NCBI GenBank assembly: GCA_947589365.1
Contig: CANQAJ010000006.1
Coordinates: 1 to 44,045, forward strand
Direction: 5' to 3'
DNA from: an uncultured Clostridia bacterium
GTDB lineage: Bacteria > Bacillota > Clostridia > Oscillospirales > Acutalibacteraceae
DNA length: 44,045 nt
This document shows, one piece after another, positions 1 to 9,465 of this stretch (its first letter is position 1; every line of letters begins with the position of its first letter). Both the position numbers and the translations under genes were made by a program. The notes below the pieces were generated by a model. That model was not told the origin of the DNA and ran no database searches. It saw nothing but the letters and a program-made list of their open reading frames with translations.

Positions 1-444
1 TCAAGCTATCATGTTATTAAAGACTTCAGCAGCACAGCAACAACATCATGGCTGCCCGGAAAGACAGGTACATACACGGTTCGTATTACTGTTAAGGATA
101 AGGCAGGCAAAACTGCGGCTAAATCATTTACTCTTACAGTAAAGGATGCAGCACTTACAAACAGTTCAACGATCAGTTCAACGAGTGTAAACTTCGGTAA
201 ATCAATAACGCTCACAGGAAAAGCAAGCGGCGGCACAAGTCCTTATACCTACAAGTTTGAAGCAAAGCACAGCACAAGCTCAAGCTATCATGTTATTAAA
301 GACTTTAGCAGCACAGCAACAACATCATGGCTGCCCGGAAAGACAGGTACATACACAATTCGTATTACTGTTAAGGACAAGGCAGGAAAAACTGCATCCA
401 AGACATTTACTCTTACAGTAAAATCCGAACTCCAAAACAACTCC
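1..444 (+). repeat. Tandem direct repeat, period 279 bp
   Basis: Bases 1-165 recur at 280-444 with only scattered changes, the first 140 positions being almost identical. The period of 279 bp equals 93 codons, so the repeat is a coding domain repeat of the surface protein. Near-identity at DNA level suggests recent duplication or recombination between units. The third unit (from about 433) is clearly diverged. Confidence 0.85.
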
Positions 445-705
445 AAAATTTCAGCGACATCAATAAAGCTCGGAAGCAGTGTTAAGGTTACCGGAAGTGC
501 TACAGGCGGTACAGCTCCATATAAATATTCCTACTACTATAAAAAAAGCACATCTTCCTCATGGACAGTAAAGGCTGAAAACACAACATCAACTTCTGTA
601 ACTATTACTCCGGGTGCAGCAGTTTCCTATGATATCAAGATAATTGTTACGGATAGTAATGCCACTGTTGCTGATATTATCTATACGGTTAATGTGCAAG
701 GGTAG
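1..705 (+). CDS. C-terminal part of a repeat-containing surface protein (5' end outside window)
   Basis: Frame 1 is open from the first base to a TAG at 703-705, giving 234 residues of a longer protein. They form tandem Ig/PKD-like beta-sandwich units of about 93 residues: the tail of one unit (residues 1-56), a full unit (about 57-149) and a diverged last unit (about 150-234). Each has the pattern GKxxxxTGxAxGGTxPYxYxxxxK, then a Trp and a TVKDxAGKTA-like end, as in stalk repeats of clostridial secreted proteins. The composition is Ser/Thr/Lys-rich and Cys-free. The protein ends right after the last repeat, with no LPXTG motif or hydrophobic tail, so any wall anchor or catalytic domain would lie upstream of the window. 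The repeat family name is an inference from pattern. Role in adhesion or as a stalk is likely but not shown. Confidence 0.75.
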   Translation, partial: SSYHVIKDFSSTATTSWLPGKTGTYTVRITVKDKAGKTAAKSFTLTVKDAALTNSSTISSTSVNFGKSITLTGKASGGTSPYTYKFEAKHSTSSSYHVIKDFSSTATTSWLPGKTGTYTIRITVKDKAGKTASKTFTLTVKSELQNNSKISATSIKLGSSVKVTGSATGGTAPYKYSYYYKKSTSSSWTVKAENTTSTSVTITPGAAVSYDIKIIVTDSNATVADIIYTVNVQG

Positions 706-798
706 AGTTAATTAATAATTCTGCATTGCAGACGGAAACACTACAATTTGTATAAATATAGAATTATCTGTTGTTAGTACAAATTAATGTGTACTAAA

Positions 799-843
799 AA
801 GGGACATTGCTTAAGGCTTTACTAAGCTTGAACAATGTCCCTT
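799..843 (-). terminator. Inverted repeat, terminator-like on the - strand
   Basis: The 11-base arm AAGGGACATTG (799-809) is perfectly complementary to CAATGTCCCTT (833-843) around a 23-nt loop. Read on the - strand, the hairpin is followed by TTTTTAGTAC, as in an intrinsic terminator. On the + strand no U-run follows. No - strand gene lies next to it, so it may instead end + strand transcription from the surface-protein gene with low efficiency, or be a remnant of a mobile element. Confidence 0.4.
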
Positions 844-1432
844 ATCCTATACTGATATCTGCTCAGATACTGATAATTACATTGCAACAGGTAATGCCTT
901 TTGACAGTGGATACAGATATATTACAAAAGGTATTGTAATTATATATCAATATAATTGTTACTTATCCTTGTATGCAAACGACAAGTATCTTTTATTATG
1001 AATAATATTTTGGATTTTTAATGGTGTTGAATTTCATTTTATTTTTAGTCTATGTTTTTTGCTTTGATGCTGCGTGAAGTTATTATTGCTCAAATATTCT
1101 TACGTTTTTGTATTTTTAAAAGTGTATATTCCAATACTATTACTATCATATATAAGGTACATGAAACGCTGAATTTAAGTTTGATGTATTATACGGTTTT
1201 TAACATGAAGGTAATTTTTTATAGCTATAAGTGACGTTAATCACACTATTATAGATAGATTATTCTCTATATAAGATACCTGACAATTCTAAATTCAACA
1301 CATTCTTATATACGTTTTTTGTAATTATTATTTTTAAACATAATATGTGTATAGGCGTATTGGCGTATTAGATATAATAAATAATATGGGAAAAAACTAT
1401 TTTGTTAAATTTGTAGAATTTATTATATGTAG

Positions 1433-1461
1433 TTGATTTATGAATTTTGTAATGTTATAAT
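1433..1461 (+). promoter_or_regulatory. Sigma-A-type promoter of polysaccharide locus A
   Basis: TTGATT (1433-1438), a 17-base spacer and TATAAT (1456-1461), with a TGn extension of the -10 at 1453-1455. Transcription would begin near 1468, about 90 nt before the first gene of locus A. Sequence match only. Confidence 0.65.
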
Positions 1462-1558
1462 TATAGCCGTATGATTAGCTAAATGTACCATTACATAGGA
1501 TTGTATTATTTAAGTATCAACCGCATTGATAAATTTGTATGAATGGGAATGTATAAGT

Positions 1559-2605
1559 ATGAATTATGTGAATTTGGAAGGAAAAACTGTACTGGTAACA
1601 GGTGCAGCAGGTTTTATAGGGGCAAATCTTGTGAAAAGATTGTTAGCTGACGTTCCGACAATCACTATTATCGGTATTGATAATATGAATGACTATTATG
1701 ATGTCGGACTTAAGGAATATCGACTTCAGGGGCTTAAGAAAAGTGATAATTTCGTATTTGTGAAAGGCAATATTGCCGATAAGATACTTATTCAATCAAT
1801 TTTTGAAAAATATAAGCCGAGTGTTGTGGTTAATCTTGCCGCACAAGCCGGAGTCAGATATTCCATAACAAACCCTGATGCCTATGTTGAATCTAATCTT
1901 GTTGGATTTTTCAATATTCTTGAAGCTTGCAGAAATTATCCGGTTGAGCATTTGGTTTATGCCTCAAGCTCTTCTGTATACGGGTCAAATAAAAAGGTTC
2001 CGTATAGTACCGATGACAAGGTGGATAATCCCGTTTCGCTGTATGCGGCGACAAAAAAATCGAATGAGCTTATGGCTCATGCATATTCAAAGCTTTACAA
2101 TATACCGTCAACAGGACTTCGTTTCTTTACTGTTTACGGTCCTGCCGGTCGCCCTGATATGGCATATTTCGGCTTTACGGATAAGCTGAGAAACGGTGAA
2201 ACTATAAAAATATTCAATTACGGGAATTGCAAACGTGATTTCACGTACGTTGACGATATTGTTGAGGGTGTTATCAGAGTAATGCATGGGGCACCGGAAA
2301 AGAAAAACGGTGAGGACGGACTTCCCGTTCCTCCATATGCCGTTTACAATATCGGAAATAATCATCCGGAGAATCTGCTTGATTTTGTAAGTATTCTTCA
2401 GGAGGAACTTGTGAGTGCCGGTGTGCTTCCGCATGATTATGACTTTGAAGCACATAAGGAGCTTGTTCCAATGCAGCCCGGAGATGTTCCGATTACCTAT
2501 GCGGATACGGATGCTCTTGAGATGGATTATGGATTTAAGCCGAAAACCTCGCTCAGAGAGGGTTTAAGAAAATTTGCACAGTGGTATAAGGAATTTTATT
2601 TATAA
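1559..2605 (+). CDS. capI: UDP-glucuronate 4-epimerase (CapI/LpsL family)
   Basis: This 348-residue extended short-chain dehydrogenase (SDR) is predicted to interconvert UDP-glucuronate and UDP-galacturonate in the cytosol with tightly bound NAD. The Rossmann motif TGAAGFIG is at residues 14-21, the Ser-rich catalytic strand YASSSSVYG near 134-142 and the YxxxK pair is Tyr162/Lys166. The N-terminal [12 protein letters not shown] segment is typical of the CapI/LpsL group rather than GalE. The ATG at 1559 is preferred over an in-frame TTG at 1526, which has no ribosome binding site and would add 11 atypical residues. Seventeen bases separate it from the UDP-glucose dehydrogenase gene, its usual partner: together they make UDP-GlcA and then UDP-GalA for the glycan assembled here. 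UDP-Glc 4-epimerase is the less likely alternative. Confidence 0.87.
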   Translation: MNYVNLEGKTVLVTGAAGFIGANLVKRLLADVPTITIIGIDNMNDYYDVGLKEYRLQGLKKSDNFVFVKGNIADKILIQSIFEKYKPSVVVNLAAQAGVRYSITNPDAYVESNLVGFFNILEACRNYPVEHLVYASSSSVYGSNKKVPYSTDDKVDNPVSLYAATKKSNELMAHAYSKLYNIPSTGLRFFTVYGPAGRPDMAYFGFTDKLRNGETIKIFNYGNCKRDFTYVDDIVEGVIRVMHGAPEKKNGEDGLPVPPYAVYNIGNNHPENLLDFVSILQEELVSAGVLPHDYDFEAHKELVPMQPGDVPITYADTDALEMDYGFKPKTSLREGLRKFAQWYKEFYL

Positions 2606-2622
2606 CGAAGAGGGCGGAAAAA

Positions 2623-3873
2623 ATGGAAAAGAAATATGTTATAACAGTTGCCGGAACCGGCTATGTAGGTCTTTCTATAGCAGTTTTGCTTTCACAGAAC
2701 CACAAAGTATATGCGGTTGACATAGTTCCCGAAAAGGTAGAGCTTATCAATAAAAGAAAATCGCCGATACGGGACGAATATATAGAGAAATATCTTGAAG
2801 AAAAAGATCTCGATTTAACTGCGACCCTTGATGCGGAAACAGCGTATAAGAATGCTGATTTTGTTGTAATAGCTGCACCTACGAATTATGACAGCAAAAC
2901 ACAGAATTTTGACACATCGGCAGTTGAGTCGGTGATTAAGCTTGTTATGCAGTATAATCCCAATGCTATTATGGTAATAAAATCCACAATACCTGTGGGA
3001 TATACAAAGCAGATAAGAGAAAAGACCGGCAGTAAAAATATTATGTTCAGCCCGGAATTTCTCAGAGAATCAAAGGCACTGTATGATAATCTTTATCCAA
3101 GCCGGATAATTGTCGGAACTGATATGGAAGATGAGAGGCTTGTTGAAGCAGCACATACTTTTGCGGGTCTTTTGCAGGAAGGTGCCGTAAAAGAAAATAT
3201 AGATACGCTTTATATGGGATTTACGGAGGCTGAGGCGGTTAAACTTTTTGCAAATACTTACCTTGCCCTCAGAGTAAGCTATTTTAATGAGCTTGACACC
3301 TACGCAGAAATGAAGGGTCTGAATACACAACAAATAATTGACGGTGTATGTCTTGACCCGAGGATCGGTGCACATTATAATAACCCGTCTTTCGGATACG
3401 GTGGTTACTGTCTGCCAAAGGATACAAAGCAACTGCTTGCAAACTATCGTCATGTGCCCCAGAATCTTATTCAGGCTATTGTCGAGAGCAACCGAACCAG
3501 AAAAGATTTTATTGCGGACAGGGTACTCAAACAGGCAGGTTACTATGATTATTTTAACTGTGGAGATTTCAAAGCAGAGGAAGAAAAAAATTGTGTTGTA
3601 GGTGTATACAGACTTACGATGAAGAGTAACAGTGATAACTTCCGTCAGAGTTCTATTCAGGGAGTTATGAAGCGTATCAAAGCTAAGGGTGCTACCGTTA
3701 TTGTGTATGAGCCGACGCTTGAGGATGGCAGCACGTTTTTTGGAAGTAAGGTCGTAAATAATTTAGATGAATTTAAACGGCAGTGTAAGCAAATTATTGC
3801 AAATAGGTATGATAGCGATTTGGATGATGTGAGAGATAAAGTCTATACACGGGATATTTTTGATAGAGATTGA
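2623..3873 (+). CDS. ugd: UDP-glucose 6-dehydrogenase
   Basis: The enzyme oxidises UDP-glucose twice with NAD+ to give UDP-glucuronate. The 416-residue protein has the N-terminal NAD fold with GTGYVG at 11-16, the STIPVG segment near 121-126, the SPEFLRE substrate loop near 143-149 and the catalytic cysteine Cys263 in [11 protein letters not shown]. Length and motifs fit the short bacterial Ugd form, as in E. coli. A ribosome binding site (GAGGGCGG) precedes the ATG. The gene follows the UDP-GlcA epimerase in the same transcription unit, which points to a uronic-acid-containing polysaccharide. The C-terminal 25 residues run slightly past the conserved fold, as is common in Firmicutes. Confidence 0.95.
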   Translation: MEKKYVITVAGTGYVGLSIAVLLSQNHKVYAVDIVPEKVELINKRKSPIRDEYIEKYLEEKDLDLTATLDAETAYKNADFVVIAAPTNYDSKTQNFDTSAVESVIKLVMQYNPNAIMVIKSTIPVGYTKQIREKTGSKNIMFSPEFLRESKALYDNLYPSRIIVGTDMEDERLVEAAHTFAGLLQEGAVKENIDTLYMGFTEAEAVKLFANTYLALRVSYFNELDTYAEMKGLNTQQIIDGVCLDPRIGAHYNNPSFGYGGYCLPKDTKQLLANYRHVPQNLIQAIVESNRTRKDFIADRVLKQAGYYDYFNCGDFKAEEEKNCVVGVYRLTMKSNSDNFRQSSIQGVMKRIKAKGATVIVYEPTLEDGSTFFGSKVVNNLDEFKRQCKQIIANRYDSDLDDVRDKVYTRDIFDRD

Positions 3874-3942
3874 TGATAATGTTATATAAAAATTAACCCG
3901 AGTTTTTGTAATTAAGGTAATTAATGAAAAGAGGAATACCTT

Positions 3943-4761
3943 TTGAAAGATAAGATAAAGATAGTTGTTGCTACACATAAGAAATACGAAATGCCAAAGG
4001 ATGGAATGTATATACCGTTACACGTGGGTGCTGCCGGAAAGAAAAGTGATGATGGTACGCCTGTGGATTTCGGATATGTAAGGGATGATACCGGAGATAA
4101 TATTTCAGAAAAGAATTTTCGCTTCGGTACGCAGACCGGTTTATATTGGATTTGGAAAAATATAGATGCCGAATATAAAGGTCTTGTACATTACAGACGT
4201 CACTTTGTTGGTTCTCATCCGAATAAGAAAGATTTGGTGGGTTCGGCAATAACCTTTGAAGAAATTAAGCCAATGCTTAACCGGTGCAAGGTGTTTGTAC
4301 CAAAAAAAAGGCACTATTATATAGAGTCGCTCTCGTCACATTATGCACATACGCATGATGAGAGTCATTTTCAATTAGTACAAGAGATTATTCGACATGA
4401 TTGTCCTGATTACCTTAATGCATTCGACAGTGTAATGAAGAGGTCATGGGGTTATATGTTTAACATGATGATTTTAAGAACAGAGCTTATGGATGATTAT
4501 TGTACATGGTTATTCAACATTTTGTTCCAGGTTGCTGATCGTGTTGATGCAAGTCAACTGTCTGACTTTGACAGCAGGTTTTGTGGTCGTATAAGTGAAA
4601 TTTTGTTTGATGTATGGCTTCAAAAAAAAATTGAGGAAGGAACCCTGAAAAACTCTGAAATTAAAGAACTGCCATATATGGAGCAGGTGAATTGGTCATT
4701 TAAAGTAAAGTCATTTTTATCAGCAAAATTCCTCAAGCAAAAGTACGGAAGGAGTTCATGA
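3943..4761 (+). CDS. DUF4422 glycosyltransferase-like capsule protein
   Basis: The 272-residue protein matches the DUF4422 family of capsular and exopolysaccharide loci. It begins with KIVVATHKKYEMP, followed by a YIPLHVGAA segment, a DDTGDNIS segment, TGLYWIWKN and the hallmark KGLVHYRRHF near residues 80-90. DUF4422 proteins are thought to be glycosyltransferases with a GT-A-like fold, but the donor and acceptor cannot be told from sequence. The start is TTG: an AAGAGG site sits 8 bases upstream (3929-3934), and no ATG fits the conserved N-terminus. The stop overlaps the next gene's ATG by four bases (ATGA), so translation is probably coupled to the UDP-galactopyranose mutase. Confidence 0.8.
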   Translation: MKDKIKIVVATHKKYEMPKDGMYIPLHVGAAGKKSDDGTPVDFGYVRDDTGDNISEKNFRFGTQTGLYWIWKNIDAEYKGLVHYRRHFVGSHPNKKDLVGSAITFEEIKPMLNRCKVFVPKKRHYYIESLSSHYAHTHDESHFQLVQEIIRHDCPDYLNAFDSVMKRSWGYMFNMMILRTELMDDYCTWLFNILFQVADRVDASQLSDFDSRFCGRISEILFDVWLQKKIEEGTLKNSEIKELPYMEQVNWSFKVKSFLSAKFLKQKYGRSS

Positions 4762-5855
4762 TGAAGTTTAAATATGTTATTGTTGGTGCCGGTCTTGCGG
4801 GCATTACTATGGCTGAGCGTATAGCAACGCAGCTGCATGAACAGGTTTTAATTATCGAAAAAAGAGATCACATTGCCGGCAATGTTTATGACGAATATAA
4901 TAAAGACGGTATTCTGGTTCAGATGTATGGTCCGCATACGTTCCATACAAACGATAAAGAAGTGTTTGATTTTATATGTCAGTATTGTGATTGGCATGAA
5001 TATCAGCACAGGGTTCTCTCATATGTAAACGGGAACTTTGTGCCGATGCCTATTTCATTGGAAACAATCAACCAACTCTACAATATGAATCTATCCGAGG
5101 ATGAGATGGATGCTTTTATCGAGAGCCGCAAAGTAAAGATTGATGATATTAAAACCAGTGAGGATGTTGTTCTGAGTCAGGGTGGCAGAGATATCTATGA
5201 GAAGTTTTTCAAGTATTTTACTATAAAGCAGTGGGGTGTATCGCCGGCTGAACTTGACAAATCTGTTATTAGTAGAATTCCGTTCAGAAAAAACCGTGAT
5301 ACACGTTACTTTACGGATAAGTATCAGGGTAATCCGAAGGGTGGATTTACTGAGATGTGCCGGAAAATGTTGGATCACCCCGAAATCCATGTGCTTTTGA
5401 ATACCGATTATAAGGATGTTATTGATAATATTGATTATGAGACCATGATTTATACGGGTCCTATCGACTATTATTTTAATTATAAATTCGGAAAACTTAA
5501 GTATCGCAGCATAAAGTTTATTTTTGAAACGCATGATTGCGAATCCTATCAGCCGGTTGCAAGCACTCGTTGGCCTATGGATTATGATTATACACGCATT
5601 ACAGAGTTTAAAAAGATGACGGGTCAGAAAAGTGATAAGACCACTATTCTTAAGGAAATACCATGCGATGGGGAAGAACCTTTCTATACTTTCCCGACAA
5701 CAGAATGGAAAGAGTTGGCACAAAAATATCGTGATGAGGCTGCTAAAGAGAAAAATGTTGTTTTCTTAGGTCGTTTGGCAGAATATAAATATTATGATAT
5801 GGATGATGTGGTTAGACGTGCACTTGATGTATTTGATAATTTAGTGGTGGAGTGA
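4758..5855 (+). CDS. glf: UDP-galactopyranose mutase, first copy
   Basis: This FAD enzyme converts UDP-galactopyranose to UDP-galactofuranose, the donor for Galf residues. The 365-residue protein has VGAGLAG at the FAD site (about 8-14), the EKRDHIAGN segment, the signature YGPHTFHTND, KQWG near the middle and the C-terminal GRLAEYKYYDMDD. Compared with the second copy at 16352, it has YGPHTF for YGAHIF and differs throughout, so the two are separate lineages and not a recent duplication. An AAGGAG site lies just upstream; the two adjacent ATGs (4758 and 4761) are both possible starts. It is translationally coupled to the DUF4422 gene and followed after four bases by a GT2 gene. Confidence 0.92.
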   Translation: MMKFKYVIVGAGLAGITMAERIATQLHEQVLIIEKRDHIAGNVYDEYNKDGILVQMYGPHTFHTNDKEVFDFICQYCDWHEYQHRVLSYVNGNFVPMPISLETINQLYNMNLSEDEMDAFIESRKVKIDDIKTSEDVVLSQGGRDIYEKFFKYFTIKQWGVSPAELDKSVISRIPFRKNRDTRYFTDKYQGNPKGGFTEMCRKMLDHPEIHVLLNTDYKDVIDNIDYETMIYTGPIDYYFNYKFGKLKYRSIKFIFETHDCESYQPVASTRWPMDYDYTRITEFKKMTGQKSDKTTILKEIPCDGEEPFYTFPTTEWKELAQKYRDEAAKEKNVVFLGRLAEYKYYDMDDVVRRALDVFDNLVVE

Positions 5856-5859
5856 AAGT

Positions 5860-6915
5860 ATGGAAAATCAAAAGGTTCCCAAGGTTTCAGTGATTTTTCC
5901 CATATACAACAATGAAAAGTATATTGAGAAATGTATCCGTAGTGTGATGAACCAGACACTGAAAGATATAGAATTGATTCTTATAGATGATGGTTCTAAT
6001 GATTCTGCACCGCAGATTATGGATTCTCTTGCACAGGAAGACAGTAGAATAAGAGTAGTTCATAAAGCGAACGAGGGTGTAGCTGTTGGCGAGAACATGG
6101 GTCTGGATATTGCCACAGGTGAGTATGTAGGCTTTGTAGAAGCAGATGATTCGGTTGCACCCGATATGTATGAGAAACTATATAATAGAGCAAAAGAAAC
6201 AGGAGCCGATATCACTAAGGGTGGATTTTCCTATGTTGAGAAAGACAACATTCATGAGTTTACTGCCTTTTACCAGCTTGCCAATGATGGGGAAGTCTTT
6301 TTGGCAAAAGATCGGCCGAATATATTTATGTATCATGCCAGTATGTGGGCGGCAATCTATAAAAGAAGTTTTATAGAAGAACATCATCTCCGCAATATTG
6401 TCACCCCTTCCGCTTCATATACCGACTTCACATGGTCTGTTATGGCTTATGCATATGCAAAGAGTATCACGATTGTACATAAGTCATTGTACTACTATAC
6501 ATATGATAATCCTGCTTCGTCAAGAATTCAGGAGGGTGAAAAGTGCTATTATAAACCGTTTCACTGTTTGGAAGCAAACAAAATTCTGCGTAAAACAGGT
6601 ATCTTTGAAGATGTAAAGGAAGAAATCGGTTATCAGGAATTTACCACTTGTCTTGGACATGCTAAACGGATTAAACCTATTCTGCGTGAGGAGTACTTTA
6701 AAAGATTCCGAGAGGTAATGCTTGACATTACTAAAGATGGTTTTAAATATAAGAAGTTTGTTTTTATTGATAAGCATATGGCAAAGTTGATAATTGCAAA
6801 TAAGGCAAAAAAGTTCTATAAATGTGTAAATAGGATTAATGCGGTTATGGGCAGCAAGATTGTCAAAAAGGTTTGGTGGAGGCTAAAGAGCCTAAAGTTT
6901 AAGATTGTTCGCTAA
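5860..6915 (+). CDS. GT2 family glycosyltransferase
   Basis: The 351-residue inverting GT-A transferase has an N-terminal catalytic domain (about 8-220): VSVIFPIYNNEKYIEKCI, NQTLKDIELILIDDGS with the nucleotide-sugar Asp pair, and a DxD-like EADDS metal site near residue 90. The C-terminal 120 residues are basic (many Lys/Arg), which suggests attachment to the inner face of the membrane, where a lipid-linked acceptor would sit. There are no transmembrane segments. The start is supported by GGTGGAG just upstream and four-base spacing from the mutase. The close link to that gene makes a Galf transferase conceivable, but donor specificity cannot be read from the sequence. Confidence 0.9.
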   Translation: MENQKVPKVSVIFPIYNNEKYIEKCIRSVMNQTLKDIELILIDDGSNDSAPQIMDSLAQEDSRIRVVHKANEGVAVGENMGLDIATGEYVGFVEADDSVAPDMYEKLYNRAKETGADITKGGFSYVEKDNIHEFTAFYQLANDGEVFLAKDRPNIFMYHASMWAAIYKRSFIEEHHLRNIVTPSASYTDFTWSVMAYAYAKSITIVHKSLYYYTYDNPASSRIQEGEKCYYKPFHCLEANKILRKTGIFEDVKEEIGYQEFTTCLGHAKRIKPILREEYFKRFREVMLDITKDGFKYKKFVFIDKHMAKLIIANKAKKFYKCVNRINAVMGSKIVKKVWWRLKSLKFKIVR

Positions 6916-6956
6916 ACAATGTTAAGGTTATTTATTTACAGTTAATGAGGGAAAAC

Positions 6957-8069
6957 ATGGAAAGGATAAACGAACAAAAACCATTAATTACAATTGTTGT
7001 TCCGGTATATAAGGTTCCGTATGATATGCTGCACCGCTGTCTGGACAGTATATGTGCACAAACAGTCAGGAATTTTGAAGTAATTATGGTGGACGATGGT
7101 TCCCCTGATGATTGCGGAAATATATGTGAGTCATATGCGGAAAAGGAAGAATGTTTCAGGGTTATTCATCAAAAAAACGGAGGTTTGGCCGTAGTAAGGA
7201 ATGTCGGAATTGAAAATGCAAAGGGTGAATGGGTCTGCTTTGTTGATGGGGATGACTGGATTGAGCCTGAAAGCATGGAATTTGCAGAAAGTTTTATCAG
7301 AACCTGCAAGGATGGCGATGTTTTGGTTTGGGAGGAGATTATAGATACTAACGGTATTTTGAAATATAACTGTTTTTTTGAAAAGCCATGGGATGGGATA
7401 CGCAGTTTTTTCGGAAATGAAACAGAAATAATAATAGATAAATTCTTTCCAAGATACTACCTTCCAATGAAAGGCGAACAATACACAGATATGGGTTCAA
7501 CGTTGGGAAGGCTGTATAACAGGGATTTTCTGATAAGAAACAACTTAAAGAATGTTCCCGGACTGAAACGTATGCAGGATAATGTATTTAATCTTTGGGT
7601 GTTTGACACTGCGGAAAAGGTATACTATCAGACAAAGCATTTGTATCACTATTGTTTCAATCCGGAGTCGGCGACGAAAAGATATACACCTGATTTTGCT
7701 GAAACATTGGTGTTTCTTTTTGATAGCATAAGAGAATTTATAGAGGAACGGCATAGTGGGGTCGATCATGAAGAATATAATCAAAGATTGTACATGAAGT
7801 TTATAGGTTTGTTTGGACAACTTTTTGAGTTGGACTATGCGAGTTCCTTGAATAAGGATAAGTTTAGAAACAGGGTAAAGAAAATAAAAAAGGACTTTAA
7901 GAACGAACGTTTCCGGGAAGTTCTTGCTAATGCGGATACCGGCGGTCAAAGATTCAAAGTGAAGGTGCTTCGGTTTCTTCTTCTGCATGAGTTGTATGGA
8001 TGTTCGCTCGTTGTAAGTGTTCTAAACAGAAAGCTTCGCCCGTCACGTAGAACGAAGTCTGATAGATAG
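6957..8069 (+). CDS. GT2 family glycosyltransferase
   Basis: This is a 370-residue GT-A protein with ITIVVPVYKVPYDMLHRCL at the start of the fold, MVDDGSPDDCG at the nucleotide site and FVDGDDWIEP as the DxD metal site, followed by a family-variable C-terminal half and a basic tail. The ATG at 6957 is chosen because GAGGG (6947-6951) lies at proper distance. The upstream in-frame ATG at 6945 overlaps that site and has none of its own. It is one of four GT2 genes in locus A. The Gly-Asp-Asp-Trp form of the motif and the long C-terminal domain resemble the WcaA/EpsE-like group. Substrate unknown. Confidence 0.9.
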   Translation: MERINEQKPLITIVVPVYKVPYDMLHRCLDSICAQTVRNFEVIMVDDGSPDDCGNICESYAEKEECFRVIHQKNGGLAVVRNVGIENAKGEWVCFVDGDDWIEPESMEFAESFIRTCKDGDVLVWEEIIDTNGILKYNCFFEKPWDGIRSFFGNETEIIIDKFFPRYYLPMKGEQYTDMGSTLGRLYNRDFLIRNNLKNVPGLKRMQDNVFNLWVFDTAEKVYYQTKHLYHYCFNPESATKRYTPDFAETLVFLFDSIREFIEERHSGVDHEEYNQRLYMKFIGLFGQLFELDYASSLNKDKFRNRVKKIKKDFKNERFREVLANADTGGQRFKVKVLRFLLLHELYGCSLVVSVLNRKLRPSRRTKSDR

Positions 8070-8080
8070 GGGAAATGATT

Positions 8081-9199
8081 ATGTCGGTTGTATTGGCGGA
8101 AGAAAGAAAAAACGGTGAAGGAAATTCAATGAATTGTAAAGTAAGTATAGTTGTACCTGTTTACAATGTCGAAAAATATATAGGAGAGCTTATCGAAAGC
8201 ATTCAGAAGCAGTCCTATGAAAATCTGGAGATTATACTGGTAGATGACGGAAGTCCGGACAGAAGCGGGGAGATATGCGACCAATACGCCTCAAAAGATG
8301 ATCGCATAAAGGTAATACACAAAAAGAACGGCGGTGTTGGAGCAGCAAGGAATGATGGTCTTGCTTTGGCAACAGGTGAATGGATTGTTTTTTGTGATTC
8401 TGATGACTGGTTGGAAACGGATGCTATAAAGCAATTAGTTGATGAAGGAGATAGAACTCAGGCAGATGTTGTGTTCGGTGACGTTAATTTAGTATATGGT
8501 GATAGGGTAGAAAAAGCAGTATTTTATAGAGAGCCTTTTGTAACAAGCGACAGAGCAGTAATAGATAAGTTAATTGAGGCGGATTTTTGTAAGACATATT
8601 GCTTTGATCCCCCGGAAGGCGGACCGGCATTTGGATACGGTGGACCATGGAATAAGATTGTACGAAGGCGTCTTTTGGAAGAAAATAATATCAAGTTTGA
8701 TGTAAGGGTAAAAGGAATATTTGACGATTTGTTATATACTGCATATATTTTTGCTGCATCTAAAAAAGTGTCATATATTCATGCAGTAATATATAATTAT
8801 AGACAGATTATGACGTCAATAACACGTACGTATAAAAGTAATTTGTTAGAGATTAATAATTCTATTTTTCAATCGTGGAGAGAATTTCTTGAAAAGTACG
8901 ATGAATCCGATTCTTTTTTGAAACCGTATTATGCTAATGTTGTTCGAAGATTAACAACATTGCTTGGATTGTATTATTTTAATAAAAAGAACCCTATGAA
9001 ATTAAATGATCAATTGAAAGAGCTAAAACATTTGATACAGACGGAACCATATGTATCAGCTATAAATGCGGATTCTGTTAAACTTAATAACCGATTTGAT
9101 AGATTAGTAGTGAAAGCAGCAAGGAAAAAAGCTGTTTTTCAGATTTATATGTTTTATATTTATACTCAGATAAAACGTATAATTAAAGGAAAGCGTTAG
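8081..9199 (+). CDS. GT2 family glycosyltransferase
   Basis: This GT-A fold transferase has VSIVVPVYNVEKYI, LVDDGSPDRSGE and FCDSDDWLE as the donor and metal sites. A conserved PWNKI(V)RR segment in mid-protein is typical of capsule GT2 enzymes that have Trp-Asn-Lys in the acceptor region. Start choice is open: AGGGG (8068-8072) serves the ATG at 8081 best. An ATG at 8075 is too close to it. An ATG at 8129 also has a GAAGGA site and would start right at the conserved fold. The tail is rich in Lys/Arg. A gap of about 265 bp follows, the first break in the tight gene packing of locus A. Confidence 0.87.
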   Translation: MSVVLAEERKNGEGNSMNCKVSIVVPVYNVEKYIGELIESIQKQSYENLEIILVDDGSPDRSGEICDQYASKDDRIKVIHKKNGGVGAARNDGLALATGEWIVFCDSDDWLETDAIKQLVDEGDRTQADVVFGDVNLVYGDRVEKAVFYREPFVTSDRAVIDKLIEADFCKTYCFDPPEGGPAFGYGGPWNKIVRRRLLEENNIKFDVRVKGIFDDLLYTAYIFAASKKVSYIHAVIYNYRQIMTSITRTYKSNLLEINNSIFQSWREFLEKYDESDSFLKPYYANVVRRLTTLLGLYYFNKKNPMKLNDQLKELKHLIQTEPYVSAINADSVKLNNRFDRLVVKAARKKAVFQIYMFYIYTQIKRIIKGKR

Positions 9200-9465
9200 T
9201 AATGTTTTGTCTGTTGATGGTGCGGTCAGAAGTGTTAAATCTATAGGGAGATTTGTTGTTTCCCTTAATGCCGTGTTGAGAATTTTGGCTGAGGAGAGTG
9301 TCTGATTTTTTCTCAGAACCTGATTGCTGAAAGCATAGTACCTGCCCTGATTGGAAAAAATAACCATTTTCCTAAGGGCGTGTGGGTATGTTACTGAATA
9401 GTGCTGATGTAAACAAGACATAGAATTTAAAGTTATTTGTTTATAGTAGATTTGGGGTGGAAATG

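Larger units (their letters stand above)
706..1558. other. AT-rich gene-free stretch (about 850 bp)
   Basis: No convincing gene is present. Two short open frames (807-1001 and 1052-1234) have no ribosome binding site and encode low-complexity Ile/Leu/Tyr-rich peptides expected by chance in such AT-rich DNA. The stretch contains an inverted repeat at 799-843, a short direct repeat around 1354-1370 and, at its right end, the promoter of the polysaccharide locus. Its base composition is visibly more AT-rich than the genes on either side. Confidence 0.6.

Noticed and set aside
1..705. Direct repeats considered as a CRISPR-like or mobile element repeat
   Set aside because: Period of exactly 93 codons in an open frame, with domain-like protein repeats; no spacers or inverted ends.
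807..1234. Two short open frames (807-1001 and 1052-1234) in the AT-rich gap
   Set aside because: No ribosome binding site, low-complexity hydrophobic peptides and AT-rich composition; chance open frames.
2108..2471. Open frames on the - strand inside the epimerase gene
   Set aside because: They lie opposite a well-supported gene with full family motifs; shadows.
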